Assembly: GCA_023402275.1 (NCBI GenBank)
Contig: JAEXCH010000002.1
Span: 163,705 to 227,704, forward strand
DNA from: Methanobacteriota archaeon
GTDB taxonomy: Archaea; Thermoplasmatota; Thermoplasmata; Methanomassiliicoccales; Methanomethylophilaceae
Length of the DNA: 64,000 bases
Direction: 5' to 3'
In this document: positions 34,514-42,791 of the stretch, piece after piece
Layout: every line of letters starts with the position of its first letter
Position numbering within the stretch: position 1 is the first letter of the stretch
Position numbers and translations under genes: made by a program
Notes under the pieces: model-generated
The model's database searches: none
Seen by the model: the letters and a program-made list of their open reading frames with translations, nothing else
What the model was told of the DNA's origin: nothing

Positions 34514-36433
34514 TTAACCTTTGTTGCATTGGTCGGTCGTCGGGACCTGTTTCATGATCTTGTCATAATAGTGCATGACCATACAGTTCCTCTCGCACTT
34601 TCCGCATCTGTTGCATCTTTTACCATCAACATGGAAACCACCCTTGATGGTTATCGCCTTCTTAGGACAGCCTTTTGCACATATTCCACATTCTGTGCAC
34701 ATCTCTGCCCTTATCAGTGCCTTTACGGACCTTTCAAAGAGTATCTCGGCATCCTTCATGTTGTCGGCGGTTATCGATACTTGACCTCCACCGAAGAGCT
34801 TGGCCCTTCCCTTCGGTACTTTCAGCAAAGCTATCTCGAACTCCGGAGAGTACCTGACATCTCCTATTATCATAAGTGCATCCTCGACAGATGAGAAATC
34901 CCTGTTCATCGGAACATCTATTACAGCTTCTACGGAGTATCCGCCTGCTGCACAGGGAGATGCTCCTTTCAGCATCCTCACACTGGGTCCCGAACCCTTC
35001 TTCGGTCTGAGGTCCAATCCCATCTCGTTTGCTATCTGTACCATCTTCGGAGGAAGTAACTTCCACCTCCAGAACCCTATATCGACATACTCCTTCGGAA
35101 GTCCTTTTGACTCCGCATGATCGTGCAGATGACCTTCCCATTGTGAGTACATCTCAGGGTGTATCCTCTCAGTGTTCCTCCATTCACTTCCCAGACATGA
35201 GGCGCAGAGATAGCAGCCGATCCTCTCGAAATCCCTATCATAAAGAGGGTTGTATCTCAATCCCCTCATCCAAATGTATCCCCATATCTCAGCTGCGGAC
35301 CATGTCCTTACAGGATTCAGATTTGTCTGATTAGGAACGAAAGGGTTCTTGGAGACGAATCCTATATCGGACCTTGAAAAGGACTCCAGCATCCTGTTCC
35401 CTTCGATGGTTATGGTCCCTCTCGGGAACTCCTCTGATATCAGATCGGTTATCGGGCCGAGTTTACATACCTTACAACACCACCTGAAATCCTTTGCAGG
35501 AGGACCGAATGTATCAACATTCTCCCAGAATGCGTTCCCCGCATTTGCGATGAGAAGTTCTTCACCGTTCTCCTCTGCGAATTCCTTCACATATTCCAGC
35601 GTTTCAGGGAATTCCAGACCTGTGTCGATGAACATCAATGTCAGATCCTTCACGGCCTTTGATGCTATTCCATAAGCTGCCAGGGAATCCTTTCCCCCTG
35701 AGAACGATACCGTTATCGGTTGATCCTTCTTTGAGATGAATGATCGTATATCACTTATTCCGTTCTTTTCTAGATGTTCCAGATGATCTTTGTTGGATCC
35801 AACGAATCTCAATATGTCCGATGTGGGGGATATCGGTCTTTCGGTCATCGGATCGAGATCCTTGATCTTGACCGCCCTTTCAGATACGGGAATGTATTGA
35901 CTGTCGACCAACGCTGTACCTGGGCCGACCTTGCTCCCTTTCTGTACAATTAAAGGATCGCCTGCATTGAAATCCCCTATTGTCTCGGTGATATCGGTAC
36001 CTTTTATCGTTTTACCCTTCAGATGCCCCGACATGTTACGGAATCTGACTACATTCTTTGTTGCCGCATTTGCAAAGAGATCGGCACCTGCTTGTCTCAG
36101 GTCCAATCGGAGTTCGTTCTCCCTGATATCGAATCTCAATACGCCGATCACATCTCCGTGAGCAATGATCTCGTCTGAACGATCCTCTCCCGGGATCTTG
36201 TTGAAGAACATCATCCTGTCTTTCAAAAGCGATGATGTTCCGAAATTCTTCTCGAATAGTCCCAGAACAACATCTATACTATCTCCGAAACACGGTCTTA
36301 TGTCCCCTGGACTGTTGATCTCGAACTCCCTTCCCTCTGAACCGCAGTATGAACACTTTCTTCCTAGGATCAGAGTCCCACAGCTATCGCACCACCTTTT
36401 GCTGACCTTTCCGTGTGCGATGTTCTGAGCCAT
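34514..36433 (-). CDS. PAPS-reductase/ATP-PPase fusion with Zn ribbon, PUA-like and ferredoxin domains
   Basis: 639 residues. N-terminal zinc ribbon (WCDSCGTL, KCSYCGSEG). A PUA-like part follows near 130-200 (NVVRFRNMSGHLKGK, GDPLIVQKGSKVGPGTALVD). The ATP-PPase core of the CysH/adenine-nucleotide hydrolase family has the PP-loop SFSGGKDSLAAYG (about 245-257) and Cys residues in FRWCCKVCKLGPI and GCYLCASCLGSEW. The C-terminal 2x[4Fe-4S] ferredoxin reads CTECGICAKGCPKKAI and CNRCGKCERNC. Related large fusions are known in methanogens, where sulfur activation or a tRNA/cofactor thiolation is proposed. The reaction is not established. Confidence 0.88.
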   Translation of the reverse strand: MAQNIAHGKVSKRWCDSCGTLILGRKCSYCGSEGREFEINSPGDIRPCFGDSIDVVLGLFEKNFGTSSLLKDRMMFFNKIPGEDRSDEIIAHGDVIGVLRFDIRENELRLDLRQAGADLFANAATKNVVRFRNMSGHLKGKTIKGTDITETIGDFNAGDPLIVQKGSKVGPGTALVDSQYIPVSERAVKIKDLDPMTERPISPTSDILRFVGSNKDHLEHLEKNGISDIRSFISKKDQPITVSFSGGKDSLAAYGIASKAVKDLTLMFIDTGLEFPETLEYVKEFAEENGEELLIANAGNAFWENVDTFGPPAKDFRWCCKVCKLGPITDLISEEFPRGTITIEGNRMLESFSRSDIGFVSKNPFVPNQTNLNPVRTWSAAEIWGYIWMRGLRYNPLYDRDFERIGCYLCASCLGSEWRNTERIHPEMYSQWEGHLHDHAESKGLPKEYVDIGFWRWKLLPPKMVQIANEMGLDLRPKKGSGPSVRMLKGASPCAAGGYSVEAVIDVPMNRDFSSVEDALMIIGDVRYSPEFEIALLKVPKGRAKLFGGGQVSITADNMKDAEILFERSVKALIRAEMCTECGICAKGCPKKAITIKGGFHVDGKRCNRCGKCERNCMVMHYYDKIMKQVPTTDQCNKG

Positions 36434-36462
36434 GTTACCAAAAAATCTCAATCTTATGCATG

Positions 36463-36472
36463 TTTATAAACA
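36463..36472. promoter_or_regulatory. Shared palindromic TATA box
   Basis: GTTTATAAAC is its own reverse complement. Its centre lies about 34 bases above the ATG at 36433 (minus) and 27 above the ATG at 36495 (plus), so one TATA box may serve both divergent genes. Confidence 0.65.
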
Positions 36473-36494
36473 ATGACATGAATTACTGGGTTCT

Positions 36495-37151
36495 ATGGTA
36501 GATCCCTACGATAACCTTAGAAGGGTTGATCCCGGTTATAGCCCGCCAAAGGGTAAGATCAGCTTCAGTAAGGTGGAGATCGCCCATATAGCCGTTGCGA
36601 TAATCGTTCTATCCGCAGCATTCTCTATAATAATGAGAAGGAATGTGTTCGTCTCAGACCCTGTCACGAACATGCTGTACATAGTGGGATTATCGTTCCT
36701 TCTGGTGATATGCAGTTTCCTTCTGCATGAGTTCGGTCATAAGTTCGTTGCACAGAGGTACCATGCATGGTCCGAGTTCAGAGCGTATCCGATGGGGTTG
36801 CTGATAGCTTTGTTATTCTCTTTCACGGGAATACTGTTCGCTGCCCCTGGTGCGGTCTACATAAGAGGTAACATAACCGAGGACATGAACGGTAAGATAA
36901 GCCTTGCCGGACCCGGAGTTAACTTCATAATCTCCGCTGTGGCAATTGTCGGATGTTTGCTTTCACCAACAGTGATAGTTGCATACGTATTCTTCATGCT
37001 GGCATATCTGAATGCATTCCTGGGATTGTTCAACCTGATACCCATACCGCCTTTCGACGGGTCCAAGATAGTCAAGTGGAACCTCCCGATATACCTCCTG
37101 GCCGTGGTCATAGGTATAGCGGAATTGGCATTCATATTGTTGTATCTCTGA
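36495..37151 (+). CDS. Site-2 protease family (M50) membrane protein
   Basis: 218 residues, about six transmembrane helices. Zinc motif HEFGH (about 77-81) lies within a helix, and the second ligand motif is NLIPIPPFDG (about 181-190), as in M50 intramembrane metalloproteases. A glycine-containing loop PGAVYIRGNI lies between. It belongs to the group of compact archaeal S2P homologues without a PDZ domain. Natural substrates unknown. Confidence 0.9.
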   Translation: MVDPYDNLRRVDPGYSPPKGKISFSKVEIAHIAVAIIVLSAAFSIIMRRNVFVSDPVTNMLYIVGLSFLLVICSFLLHEFGHKFVAQRYHAWSEFRAYPMGLLIALLFSFTGILFAAPGAVYIRGNITEDMNGKISLAGPGVNFIISAVAIVGCLLSPTVIVAYVFFMLAYLNAFLGLFNLIPIPPFDGSKIVKWNLPIYLLAVVIGIAELAFILLYL

Positions 37152-37159
37152 GATATATG

Positions 37160-37179
37160 AAAAAAGGAAAATGTTTTCC
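37160..37179 (-). terminator. Terminator of the GlcD-like gene
   Basis: Stem GGAAAA/TTTTCC with a two-base loop, followed on the minus strand by TTTTTT. The gene ending at 37188 converges on the M50 gene here. Confidence 0.55.
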
Positions 37180-37187
37180 TAAAGTGT

Positions 37188-38621
37188 TTACATGAAGTCT
37201 TCGCAGGGATACCTGAGATGTGTCAATATTGAACCTTCCCATTGCTCCAGTTTCCCAGGATTCAGTATGTTGTTGGGGTCCATTGCCTTCTTTATCGCTA
37301 TTATGGATGAAAGCTCGGACTGCCTCTCCTTCATGTAATTGGGTGCTTTGGATATCCCCACGCCATGCTCGCCTGTTACGGTGCCGCCCAGTTCTATGCA
37401 GACGTCGAATATCTCATCGACCGCTTTGACCCCTCTCTCCCATTCGTCTTTGTCAACGGGATCGATCACCATCTTTGTGTGAAGGTTGCCGTCAGCAGCG
37501 TGACCGTATGTTGCTATTGTGACATTGTACTTCTCGGCGATCTCCTGGAATCTCTTCACTGCTTCAGGAACCTTCGATATGGGAACTCCCATATCATCTG
37601 CCAGTGACACGGATGCACATCCCGGCTTCATTGCCGATAAGGATGTCATTACTGATTTCCTTGCATCGGTCCATGCTGCGATCTGTTTCGCATCGTAGGA
37701 TGGGGTCACGGATATGGCGCCTGTCGACTTTGCGACCTCCTCGATTATCTTAAGGTCCCTTTCGACGACCTCGTCTGTCTCTCCGTCCGCCTCGACGATG
37801 CACAATGCCTCGCTGTCCGGAAGTGGATTGCCCCTTGCCTTGTTGACCGCCCTTATGCTCACGCCGTCCATCAATTCGCAGGATGCCGGGATCAGAGGTT
37901 TGGCTATCAATCCTGCGATGCATCTTCCTGCATCATGGACACTGTTGAATGCACAAAGGCAATAGGCTGATTTCTTGGGTTTGGTGGTGAGTTTCAAGGT
38001 CACTTCGGTTATTATCCCGAGAGTTCCTTCGGAACCGCACAACAGACGTGCCAGTTGGTAACCGGATGAGTCCTTTATCGTTCTGGTGCCTGCACGCACT
38101 ATCTCTCCATCGGATTTCACGAACGTAAGACCAAGAACGAAATCCCTTGTCGCTCCGTATTTGACCGCTCTCATACCGGATGCGTTGGTGGAGACCATTC
38201 CTCCGATCTGACATGCCTCTGCCGATCCGGGGGAAGGCGGGAAGAAGAACCCGTACTTTGTGAGTTCATCATTGAGATCATTATACACAACACCTGGTTC
38301 AACATCTACCCAGAGGTCCTCGACGCTGATCTTCTTGATCTTGTTCATCCTCTGCATAGCCATGACCATCCCTCCTTTCATCGGAACGGCTGAGCCGCAG
38401 AGTCCTGTACCTGCTCCTCTGGCAACTACCGGTATCTTCTCCTTGTATGCGATCTTCATTATCTCCGAGACCTGTTCTGTGGACCTTGGTTGTACCACTA
38501 TCTCAGGAGTGTTATGGTAGATCGACGCATCGAATCCGTATGTGTATAGTTCGGCTGGTTTTGTGGAGTATCCGTCCTTTCCGACTATCTTCTCGATGCT
38601 GTCTATTATTCTCTGATCCAT
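37188..38621 (-). CDS. FAD-linked oxidase, GlcD / D-lactate dehydrogenase type
   Basis: 477 residues. FAD-binding PCMH domain: VVQPRSTEQVSEIMKIA, then VARGAGTGLCGSAVP (the FAD-binding loop) and GGMVSTNASGMRAVKYG. The C-terminal FAD-oxidase domain ends with HEHG-type TVTGEHGVGISKAP. Enzymes of this family oxidise glycolate, D-lactate or other 2-hydroxy acids and often pass electrons to a separate HdrD-like Fe-S protein, which is not adjacent. ATG 38621 sits about 30 bases below TTTTATAATCC. Confidence 0.92.
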   Translation of the reverse strand: MDQRIIDSIEKIVGKDGYSTKPAELYTYGFDASIYHNTPEIVVQPRSTEQVSEIMKIAYKEKIPVVARGAGTGLCGSAVPMKGGMVMAMQRMNKIKKISVEDLWVDVEPGVVYNDLNDELTKYGFFFPPSPGSAEACQIGGMVSTNASGMRAVKYGATRDFVLGLTFVKSDGEIVRAGTRTIKDSSGYQLARLLCGSEGTLGIITEVTLKLTTKPKKSAYCLCAFNSVHDAGRCIAGLIAKPLIPASCELMDGVSIRAVNKARGNPLPDSEALCIVEADGETDEVVERDLKIIEEVAKSTGAISVTPSYDAKQIAAWTDARKSVMTSLSAMKPGCASVSLADDMGVPISKVPEAVKRFQEIAEKYNVTIATYGHAADGNLHTKMVIDPVDKDEWERGVKAVDEIFDVCIELGGTVTGEHGVGISKAPNYMKERQSELSSIIAIKKAMDPNNILNPGKLEQWEGSILTHLRYPCEDFM

Positions 38622-38736
38622 TTGAACACCGAACACCCACATTCCTCTGATGGATTATAAAACATTCACACAAACTAATATATTATAAAATAAGGGAAGG
38701 ATAGTGTTTTAAATAAGGAGTGTCTCAGCGGGCCAT

Positions 38737-39369
38737 ATGAAAACGAAGATCGTCCTACTGGGGCCCCCGGGATCCGGAAAGGGTACCCAGGGTGAGAAGC
38801 TCAGTCAGGAATTGGGATATGTCAGACTGTCGACTGGAGATATGCTCAGGGAAGCTGTTAGGAACGGCACACCTCTCGGACTCAAGGCAAAGGAGTACAT
38901 GGACAGCGGCGCACTTGTTCCCAACGATCTGATAATAAATCTCATGAAGGAGAAGATAGCCTCGTTGGGAGATGGCGTGGGAGTAATATTCGACGGATTC
39001 CCGAGGACGGTGGAACAGGCAGATGCCTTGGGAGAACAGATCGATGTGGACCTTGCTTTGAACCTTGATGTCGATGATGAGGAACTCGTCAACCGTTTGA
39101 CCAAGAGACGCACATGCCCTAACTGCAATGCGGTCTACCATCTGGACTACAACCCTCCTTCGAAGGCCAACATCTGCGACAAGTGCGGTTCCGAGCTCTA
39201 TCAGAGAGATGATGACAAAGAGGAGACGGTCCTCAACAGACTGAAGGTATATCGCGAGAACACACTGCCTCTGATCGAATATTACGAAAAGAAAGGAAAG
39301 CTCCAGACCATCAAAGGGGTAGGGAGCATCGACGAGATATTCGAAAAGGTCAAGAAGACTGTTCAGTGA
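38737..39369 (+). CDS. adk: Adenylate kinase
   Basis: 210 residues, AMP + ATP to 2 ADP. P-loop GPPGSGKGT, NMP region STGDMLREAV, DGFPRT, and a long LID with a zinc site (CPNCNAVYHL...ICDKCGSEL, two C-x2-C). This is the bacterial-type Adk rather than the short trimeric AdkA of many archaea, so it may be an ancient transfer. TTTTAAATA at about 38708 gives a promoter at normal distance. It has its own terminator. Confidence 0.96.
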   Translation: MKTKIVLLGPPGSGKGTQGEKLSQELGYVRLSTGDMLREAVRNGTPLGLKAKEYMDSGALVPNDLIINLMKEKIASLGDGVGVIFDGFPRTVEQADALGEQIDVDLALNLDVDDEELVNRLTKRRTCPNCNAVYHLDYNPPSKANICDKCGSELYQRDDDKEETVLNRLKVYRENTLPLIEYYEKKGKLQTIKGVGSIDEIFEKVKKTVQ

Positions 39370-39374
39370 AACAC

Positions 39375-39400
39375 TTGGCCCAGAGGGCCAATAATTTATC
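39375..39400 (+). terminator. adk terminator
   Basis: Perfect 7-bp stem TTGGCCC/GGGCCAA with loop AGA, followed by a T-rich stretch (TAATTTATC, then TTTTTA). Confidence 0.7.
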
Positions 39401-39516
39401 TTTTTAAATTCATAATATTTTGTCTTAAAAACTACTGTTGGCATCATCAAATATCATATTGCTCACAGAGACAATGGATAACAATCGTTATAGTCTATTT
39501 TACAGATATATGATAC

Positions 39517-39834
39517 ATGGGTGCAGACCGCATACAGCAAGACCTGAGTTTCCAAGAATTGCGTAAAATAGTTGCACCTATAGCCGAAAAATATGATGTG
39601 GAAAGCATCTATCTGTTCGGATCCAGATCCAGAAATGAAGAACATGAAGATAGCGATTATGATTTCTATGTTGTTTTAGGGCCCAAGAAAAATCTGATAA
39701 AGATATGTGGACTATTGAGGGAGTTGGAAGAAGCCTTAGGAGAAAAGGTAGATCTGGTGACCGATGGAACACAAGTAACTGATGACTTTACGAAAGAAGT
39801 TCTTCATGAAAGAAGGTTGGTATATGAATCGTGA
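39517..39834 (+). CDS. mntA: MntA-type minimal nucleotidyltransferase (antitoxin)
   Basis: 105 residues. The nucleotidyltransferase signature is intact: YLFGSRSRNEEHEDSDYDF, i.e. GSR-x(8-9)-SDxD, with the third Asp in VDLVTD. In characterised systems MntA blocks the HEPN RNase HepT by adding AMP to it. It overlaps the downstream gene by 11 bases. AT-rich, located between adk and tRNA-Gln. Confidence 0.9.
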   Translation: MGADRIQQDLSFQELRKIVAPIAEKYDVESIYLFGSRSRNEEHEDSDYDFYVVLGPKKNLIKICGLLRELEEALGEKVDLVTDGTQVTDDFTKEVLHERRLVYES

Positions 39835-40174
39835 TATGCCAAACATCAAATCAATAATTCAGTATTGCAATGACATAGAAGAGGCTGTTTCGATGTTCGG
39901 TTCGGATGAAGAGGATTTTCTGAACAACACGCAGTTCCAGCACAGTTGCGCATTCTCTTTACTTCAAATAGGAGAGATAGTAAAAAGATTATCTGTAGAC
40001 CTGATTTTGGACCATCCAAAGATCGAATGGAACAACATTGCAAGATTTAGAGACGTGTTGACCCACAATTATGGTAAAGTGGAACAACCTGCAGTCTGGG
40101 ATGTCATAATTAACGACATTCCCTCGCTGAAATCAGAATGTGAATCGATCCTCATAGAGCTTGGGCCGAAATGA
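39824..40174 (+). CDS. hepT: HepT-type HEPN ribonuclease toxin
   Basis: 116 residues from ATG 39824 (GAAGG seven bases upstream). The HEPN active-site motif R-x4-H is intact in FRDVLTHNYGKV. The Tyr next to the His (HNY) is the residue that MntA modifies in characterised pairs. The toxin would cut RNA when free of MntA. It sits just upstream of tRNA-Gln, and some HEPN toxins target tRNA, but the target here is unknown. Confidence 0.88.
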   Translation: MNRDMPNIKSIIQYCNDIEEAVSMFGSDEEDFLNNTQFQHSCAFSLLQIGEIVKRLSVDLILDHPKIEWNNIARFRDVLTHNYGKVEQPAVWDVIINDIPSLKSECESILIELGPK

Positions 40175-40244
40175 TCTAAGACGACTAGATCATAAATGGC
40201 AATCAGCGTATCACTCAAATGAACCTTCTAGCCACCAGAGTACA

Positions 40245-40262
40245 AATCTGCGCGAGGCTACC
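40245..40262. repeat. Duplicate of the tRNA-Gln 3' end
   Basis: 18 bases (AATCTGCGCGAGGCTACC) identical to 40383-40400, the 3' end of tRNA-Gln. The upstream sequence keeps further weak likeness to the tRNA, so this is either a decayed tandem tRNA copy or an old integration site. Confidence 0.7.
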
Positions 40263-40325
40263 GGCATTCCATGTGCCCTCGCAACAGAAAAATATTAAAA
40301 CAGTGCTGTGTTGAGGAATCATAAT

Positions 40326-40401
40326 AGCCTCGTAGTGTAGTGGTCAATCATGTGGGTCTCTGGAACCTGCGACCGCAGTTCGAATCTGCGCGAGGCTACC
40401 A
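40326..40401 (+). tRNA. tRNA-Gln (CTG)
   Basis: Acceptor stem AGCCTCG/CGAGGCT, anticodon arm TGGGT-CTCTGGA-ACCTG giving anticodon CTG, T arm CGCAG-TTCGAAT-CTGCG, encoded CCA. The anticodon stem has two wobble pairs and the D stem a mismatch at its inner end, so it is a little degenerate but probably functional. A TATA-like AATATTAAAA lies 26-36 bases upstream. Confidence 0.9.
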
Positions 40402-40741
40402 CTTTCTATCACTCGGTCAAAAATGACCTTAGGTCTCCAAAATACCATATAACGCAAGAATTCTATCGATTATTGCCCCGTTTTAATTCTTATCTTGGCA
40501 ACTGTAGTAGTTGTCATATACAACCAATATGCAATATATTTTTATTTCGTAATGAATAACCTGTATTGCAACTAGTGGGGGTTGAACTCTGTACGCATAA
40601 ACGACAATCCCCGCTAGTTCGCTCTTTTATAAAATGTATTTATGAAAACCGCACCTGTATTTTCCTCTAAATCCCTCCATTTACAATAAATAGTGCTTAT
40701 TCATTGAGGTAATCGGTACAAATGGGTTGAGGTGACTTTCT
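40402..40741. other. Intergenic region between tRNA-Gln and the MgtE gene
   Basis: 340 bases without a protein gene. A small hairpin (CAACT-GTAGT-AGTTG, about 40499) is followed by a TATA box and a long stem (see ncRNA entry). The final 100 bases contain the mgtE promoter and a GAGGTGA ribosome site. Confidence 0.5.
40562..40635 (+). ncRNA. Candidate small structured RNA
   Basis: A 15-base inverted repeat (40570-40584 with 40605-40619) forms a stem whose only two irregularities are G:U-compatible, with a 20-base loop. AATATATT at 40533-40540 would start transcription near 40562, just before the stem, and CTCTTTTAT follows it. G:U-compatible changes in both arms suggest an RNA rather than a DNA site. 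It could also be a leader element of the mgtE gene. Confidence 0.35.
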
Positions 40742-41980
40742 ATGGGTTCGAACACAGTTATCAGCGGATTCCTACACCGTAACAGATCTGTGTTCAGGAT
40801 GGGCCTGGTAGCTCTTGTCATTGCGGCCACTGCGGACCTTTTTGCAGGAATGTTCCTCAGCTCAATGGAAACATACATCCTGGCCATACCGGGTATGATG
40901 ATACTTGTCTATTCGGCCATTGGGATGAGAGGCAACATCTTCGGCGCCATGGGTTCCAGACTCGGGACCTCCATGCACATGGGTACTTTCAAGATGTCCT
41001 TCAAGAAAGGAAGTATCCTGAGAGCGAACATCGAATCCTCCATCGGTCTGACATTCTTGATTTCCCTTGCGATGGGTGTCATTGGATGGGCCATAGTGAC
41101 ACTGTTCAATTTTGGCAGCATTCACATAGCCAGCTTCGTGTTCATTTCCATGCTTGGTGGACTTTTGGCAGGCATAGTCCTCCTTGGTTTCAATCTCATC
41201 ATAGCAAGGACCGGTTTCAAAAAGAACTGGGACGTAGATAACATCACAGCACCGCTGATCGCCGCAGCAGGCGACATTGTGACAATGCCCATGCTATTCA
41301 TTTGCGCATGGATCGTTGTAGAGTGCCCGGATCAAAACCTGATAAACATACTTACGCTATTCCTCATACTTGCCACCATCATTGTTCTTGTTATCATATT
41401 CACAAGGAAGATCCTACACGGAAGGATGGACGAGGCCAAGAGGATAATCGTCCAATCGACGCCTGTGCTGCTGATGTGCCTGATGCTTGACATAGCTGCA
41501 GGTGTGATAATCGAGGATCAGACCCATGCTCTTGTGATCCTTCCTGTTCTGGTAATACTTATGCCAGCGTTCCTCAACGAGGGCAACGCCCTGTCCGGAA
41601 TGCTCACTTCCAGATTATCATCCATGCTTCATCTGGGTACTTTGAAGGTCGATAGATTCCCGGGTAAGAACGCATCGGAGAATTTCTTGATCACATATCT
41701 CCTGGCAGCGGTAACCTATGCATACATCGGCGTAATATCATTCATTGCAGCGTTAGCTATAGGCGGACCAGGGGACATCAGTTTCATTACCGTGATGGCG
41801 ATAGTCCTGATATCAGGTATGATAACCACGACCGTCCTGAACTTCCTTTCATATTATGTTGCGGTCGCCGCAGTCAAGTTCGATCTTGATCCGGATGACC
41901 ACAGCATACCAATAACATCCTCTTCGATGGATCTGATCAGCGCGGCAGTGTTGATAAGCGTAATAGTCCTTCTAGTGTAA
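40742..41980 (+). CDS. MgtE/SLC41-type divalent cation transporter
   Basis: 412 residues, about ten transmembrane helices in two repeats. Each half has the MgtE core: IPGMMILVYSAIGMRGNIFG...GSRLGTSMHMGTF and PAFLNEGNALSGMLTSRLSS...HLGTL, with DNITAPLIAAAGDIVTMP as the pore-lining helix. There is no CBS regulatory domain, so control must come from outside. Two PhoU/TrkA-C genes follow on the opposite strand and probably do this. Expected substrate is Mg2+ or another divalent cation. GAGGTGA stands six bases before the start. Confidence 0.92.
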   Translation: MGSNTVISGFLHRNRSVFRMGLVALVIAATADLFAGMFLSSMETYILAIPGMMILVYSAIGMRGNIFGAMGSRLGTSMHMGTFKMSFKKGSILRANIESSIGLTFLISLAMGVIGWAIVTLFNFGSIHIASFVFISMLGGLLAGIVLLGFNLIIARTGFKKNWDVDNITAPLIAAAGDIVTMPMLFICAWIVVECPDQNLINILTLFLILATIIVLVIIFTRKILHGRMDEAKRIIVQSTPVLLMCLMLDIAAGVIIEDQTHALVILPVLVILMPAFLNEGNALSGMLTSRLSSMLHLGTLKVDRFPGKNASENFLITYLLAAVTYAYIGVISFIAALAIGGPGDISFITVMAIVLISGMITTTVLNFLSYYVAVAAVKFDLDPDDHSIPITSSSMDLISAAVLISVIVLLV

Positions 41981-42010
41981 GGATAAGTGGTTTTAGGAGT
42001 TCCGTTGAAC

Positions 42011-42127
42011 TCAGATCAGTACTGTGCCTCTTATCACTTCACGGCCTTCCTCTACAACGCATTTTGTTGCCATAACCACGATCCCATTCATATCCATGTT
42101 CAGTTCCGATTCTACAATCTCTTGCAT
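42011..42127 (-). CDS. Small protein, 38 residues
   Basis: Below the usual size limit, yet with good signals: GGTGA five bases before the ATG at 42127 and a TATTTTAAA box about 36 bases above it. The peptide is MQEIVESELNMDMNGIVVMA followed by a charged strand ending in GTVLI. It lies between the MgtE transporter and its two PhoU/TrkA-C partners, on the strand of the latter. It may be a small regulator of this transport cluster; there is no homology that I recognise. Confidence 0.55.
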   Translation of the reverse strand: MQEIVESELNMDMNGIVVMATKCVVEEGREVIRGTVLI

Positions 42128-42209
42128 TTTAGTCACCGGATACTCAATACGTAAAGGATATTTTAAACTTCAAAGGAAAAAGAGGAGTTTCTAGTGATCG
42201 GACATCTTA

Positions 42210-42791
42210 TCACGGCGTCAATTCCTGATCGGTACCGTCCGCCAGACCTTTGAAACAGGATACTCCTTCCTCTGGACCTTTGGCTATCAGTATATCGCCT
42301 GCCTCCATTCTCGTAAGTTTACCCGGACCGAAGATATACTCGCGGTCCCTCTTGATGGCTATCACAAACATACCGCACTGGGTGCTCAGACGGGTCTCTC
42401 CGAATGTCTTTCCATTGAGTATGGAATCCTCGGTTATCTTGGCAACACTTATTGTTGTCTCGGACTCCTTTATTGACATTGCGATGACAGGGTGTTTCCC
42501 CAAACCTCTGAGAACAACATCTGCGATAGATCTTGCGGCATCGGCTATGCTCATTATGGACGACTGCAATCTTATTACGACGACGATCCTGGCTATCTCC
42601 TCAGGTTTGTTCATCCCTATTTCAACGACGACATCCTGTATGCCTGATGATAGATCTTCCATCCTCTCTGCCAGGAACATGACCTCCTCTGCGATCTCCT
42701 CGTTATCATAGATTAGTGATGAGTACGCGAGATCCACCATGAATTCCGATGTGTCCTTGAGTTCCAGGAGCATCTCTTCCAATCTGTTCAT
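42210..42791 (-). CDS. PhoU / TrkA-C regulatory protein (paralogue 2)
   Basis: 193 residues. An N-terminal PhoU-like helical half (EEMLLELKDTSEFMVDLAYS; AERMEDLSSGIQDVV) is followed by a TrkA-C (RCK-C) domain from about residue 110 (SILNGKTFGETRL...CGMFVIAIKRDREYIF...GDILIAKGPEEG). Such PhoU-TrkA-C proteins are found beside archaeal ion transporters as ligand-sensing regulators. It overlaps its longer paralogue by four bases (ATGA), and both face the MgtE gene. Confidence 0.88.
   Translation of the reverse strand: MNRLEEMLLELKDTSEFMVDLAYSSLIYDNEEIAEEVMFLAERMEDLSSGIQDVVVEIGMNKPEEIARIVVVIRLQSSIMSIADAARSIADVVLRGLGKHPVIAMSIKESETTISVAKITEDSILNGKTFGETRLSTQCGMFVIAIKRDREYIFGPGKLTRMEAGDILIAKGPEEGVSCFKGLADGTDQELTP

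Noticed and set aside
40245..40401. Integrated element between tRNA-Gln repeats
   Set aside because: Only 120 bases and the tRNA itself lie between the copies, and the fragment is on the wrong side for a normal integration; a decayed tRNA copy explains it as well.
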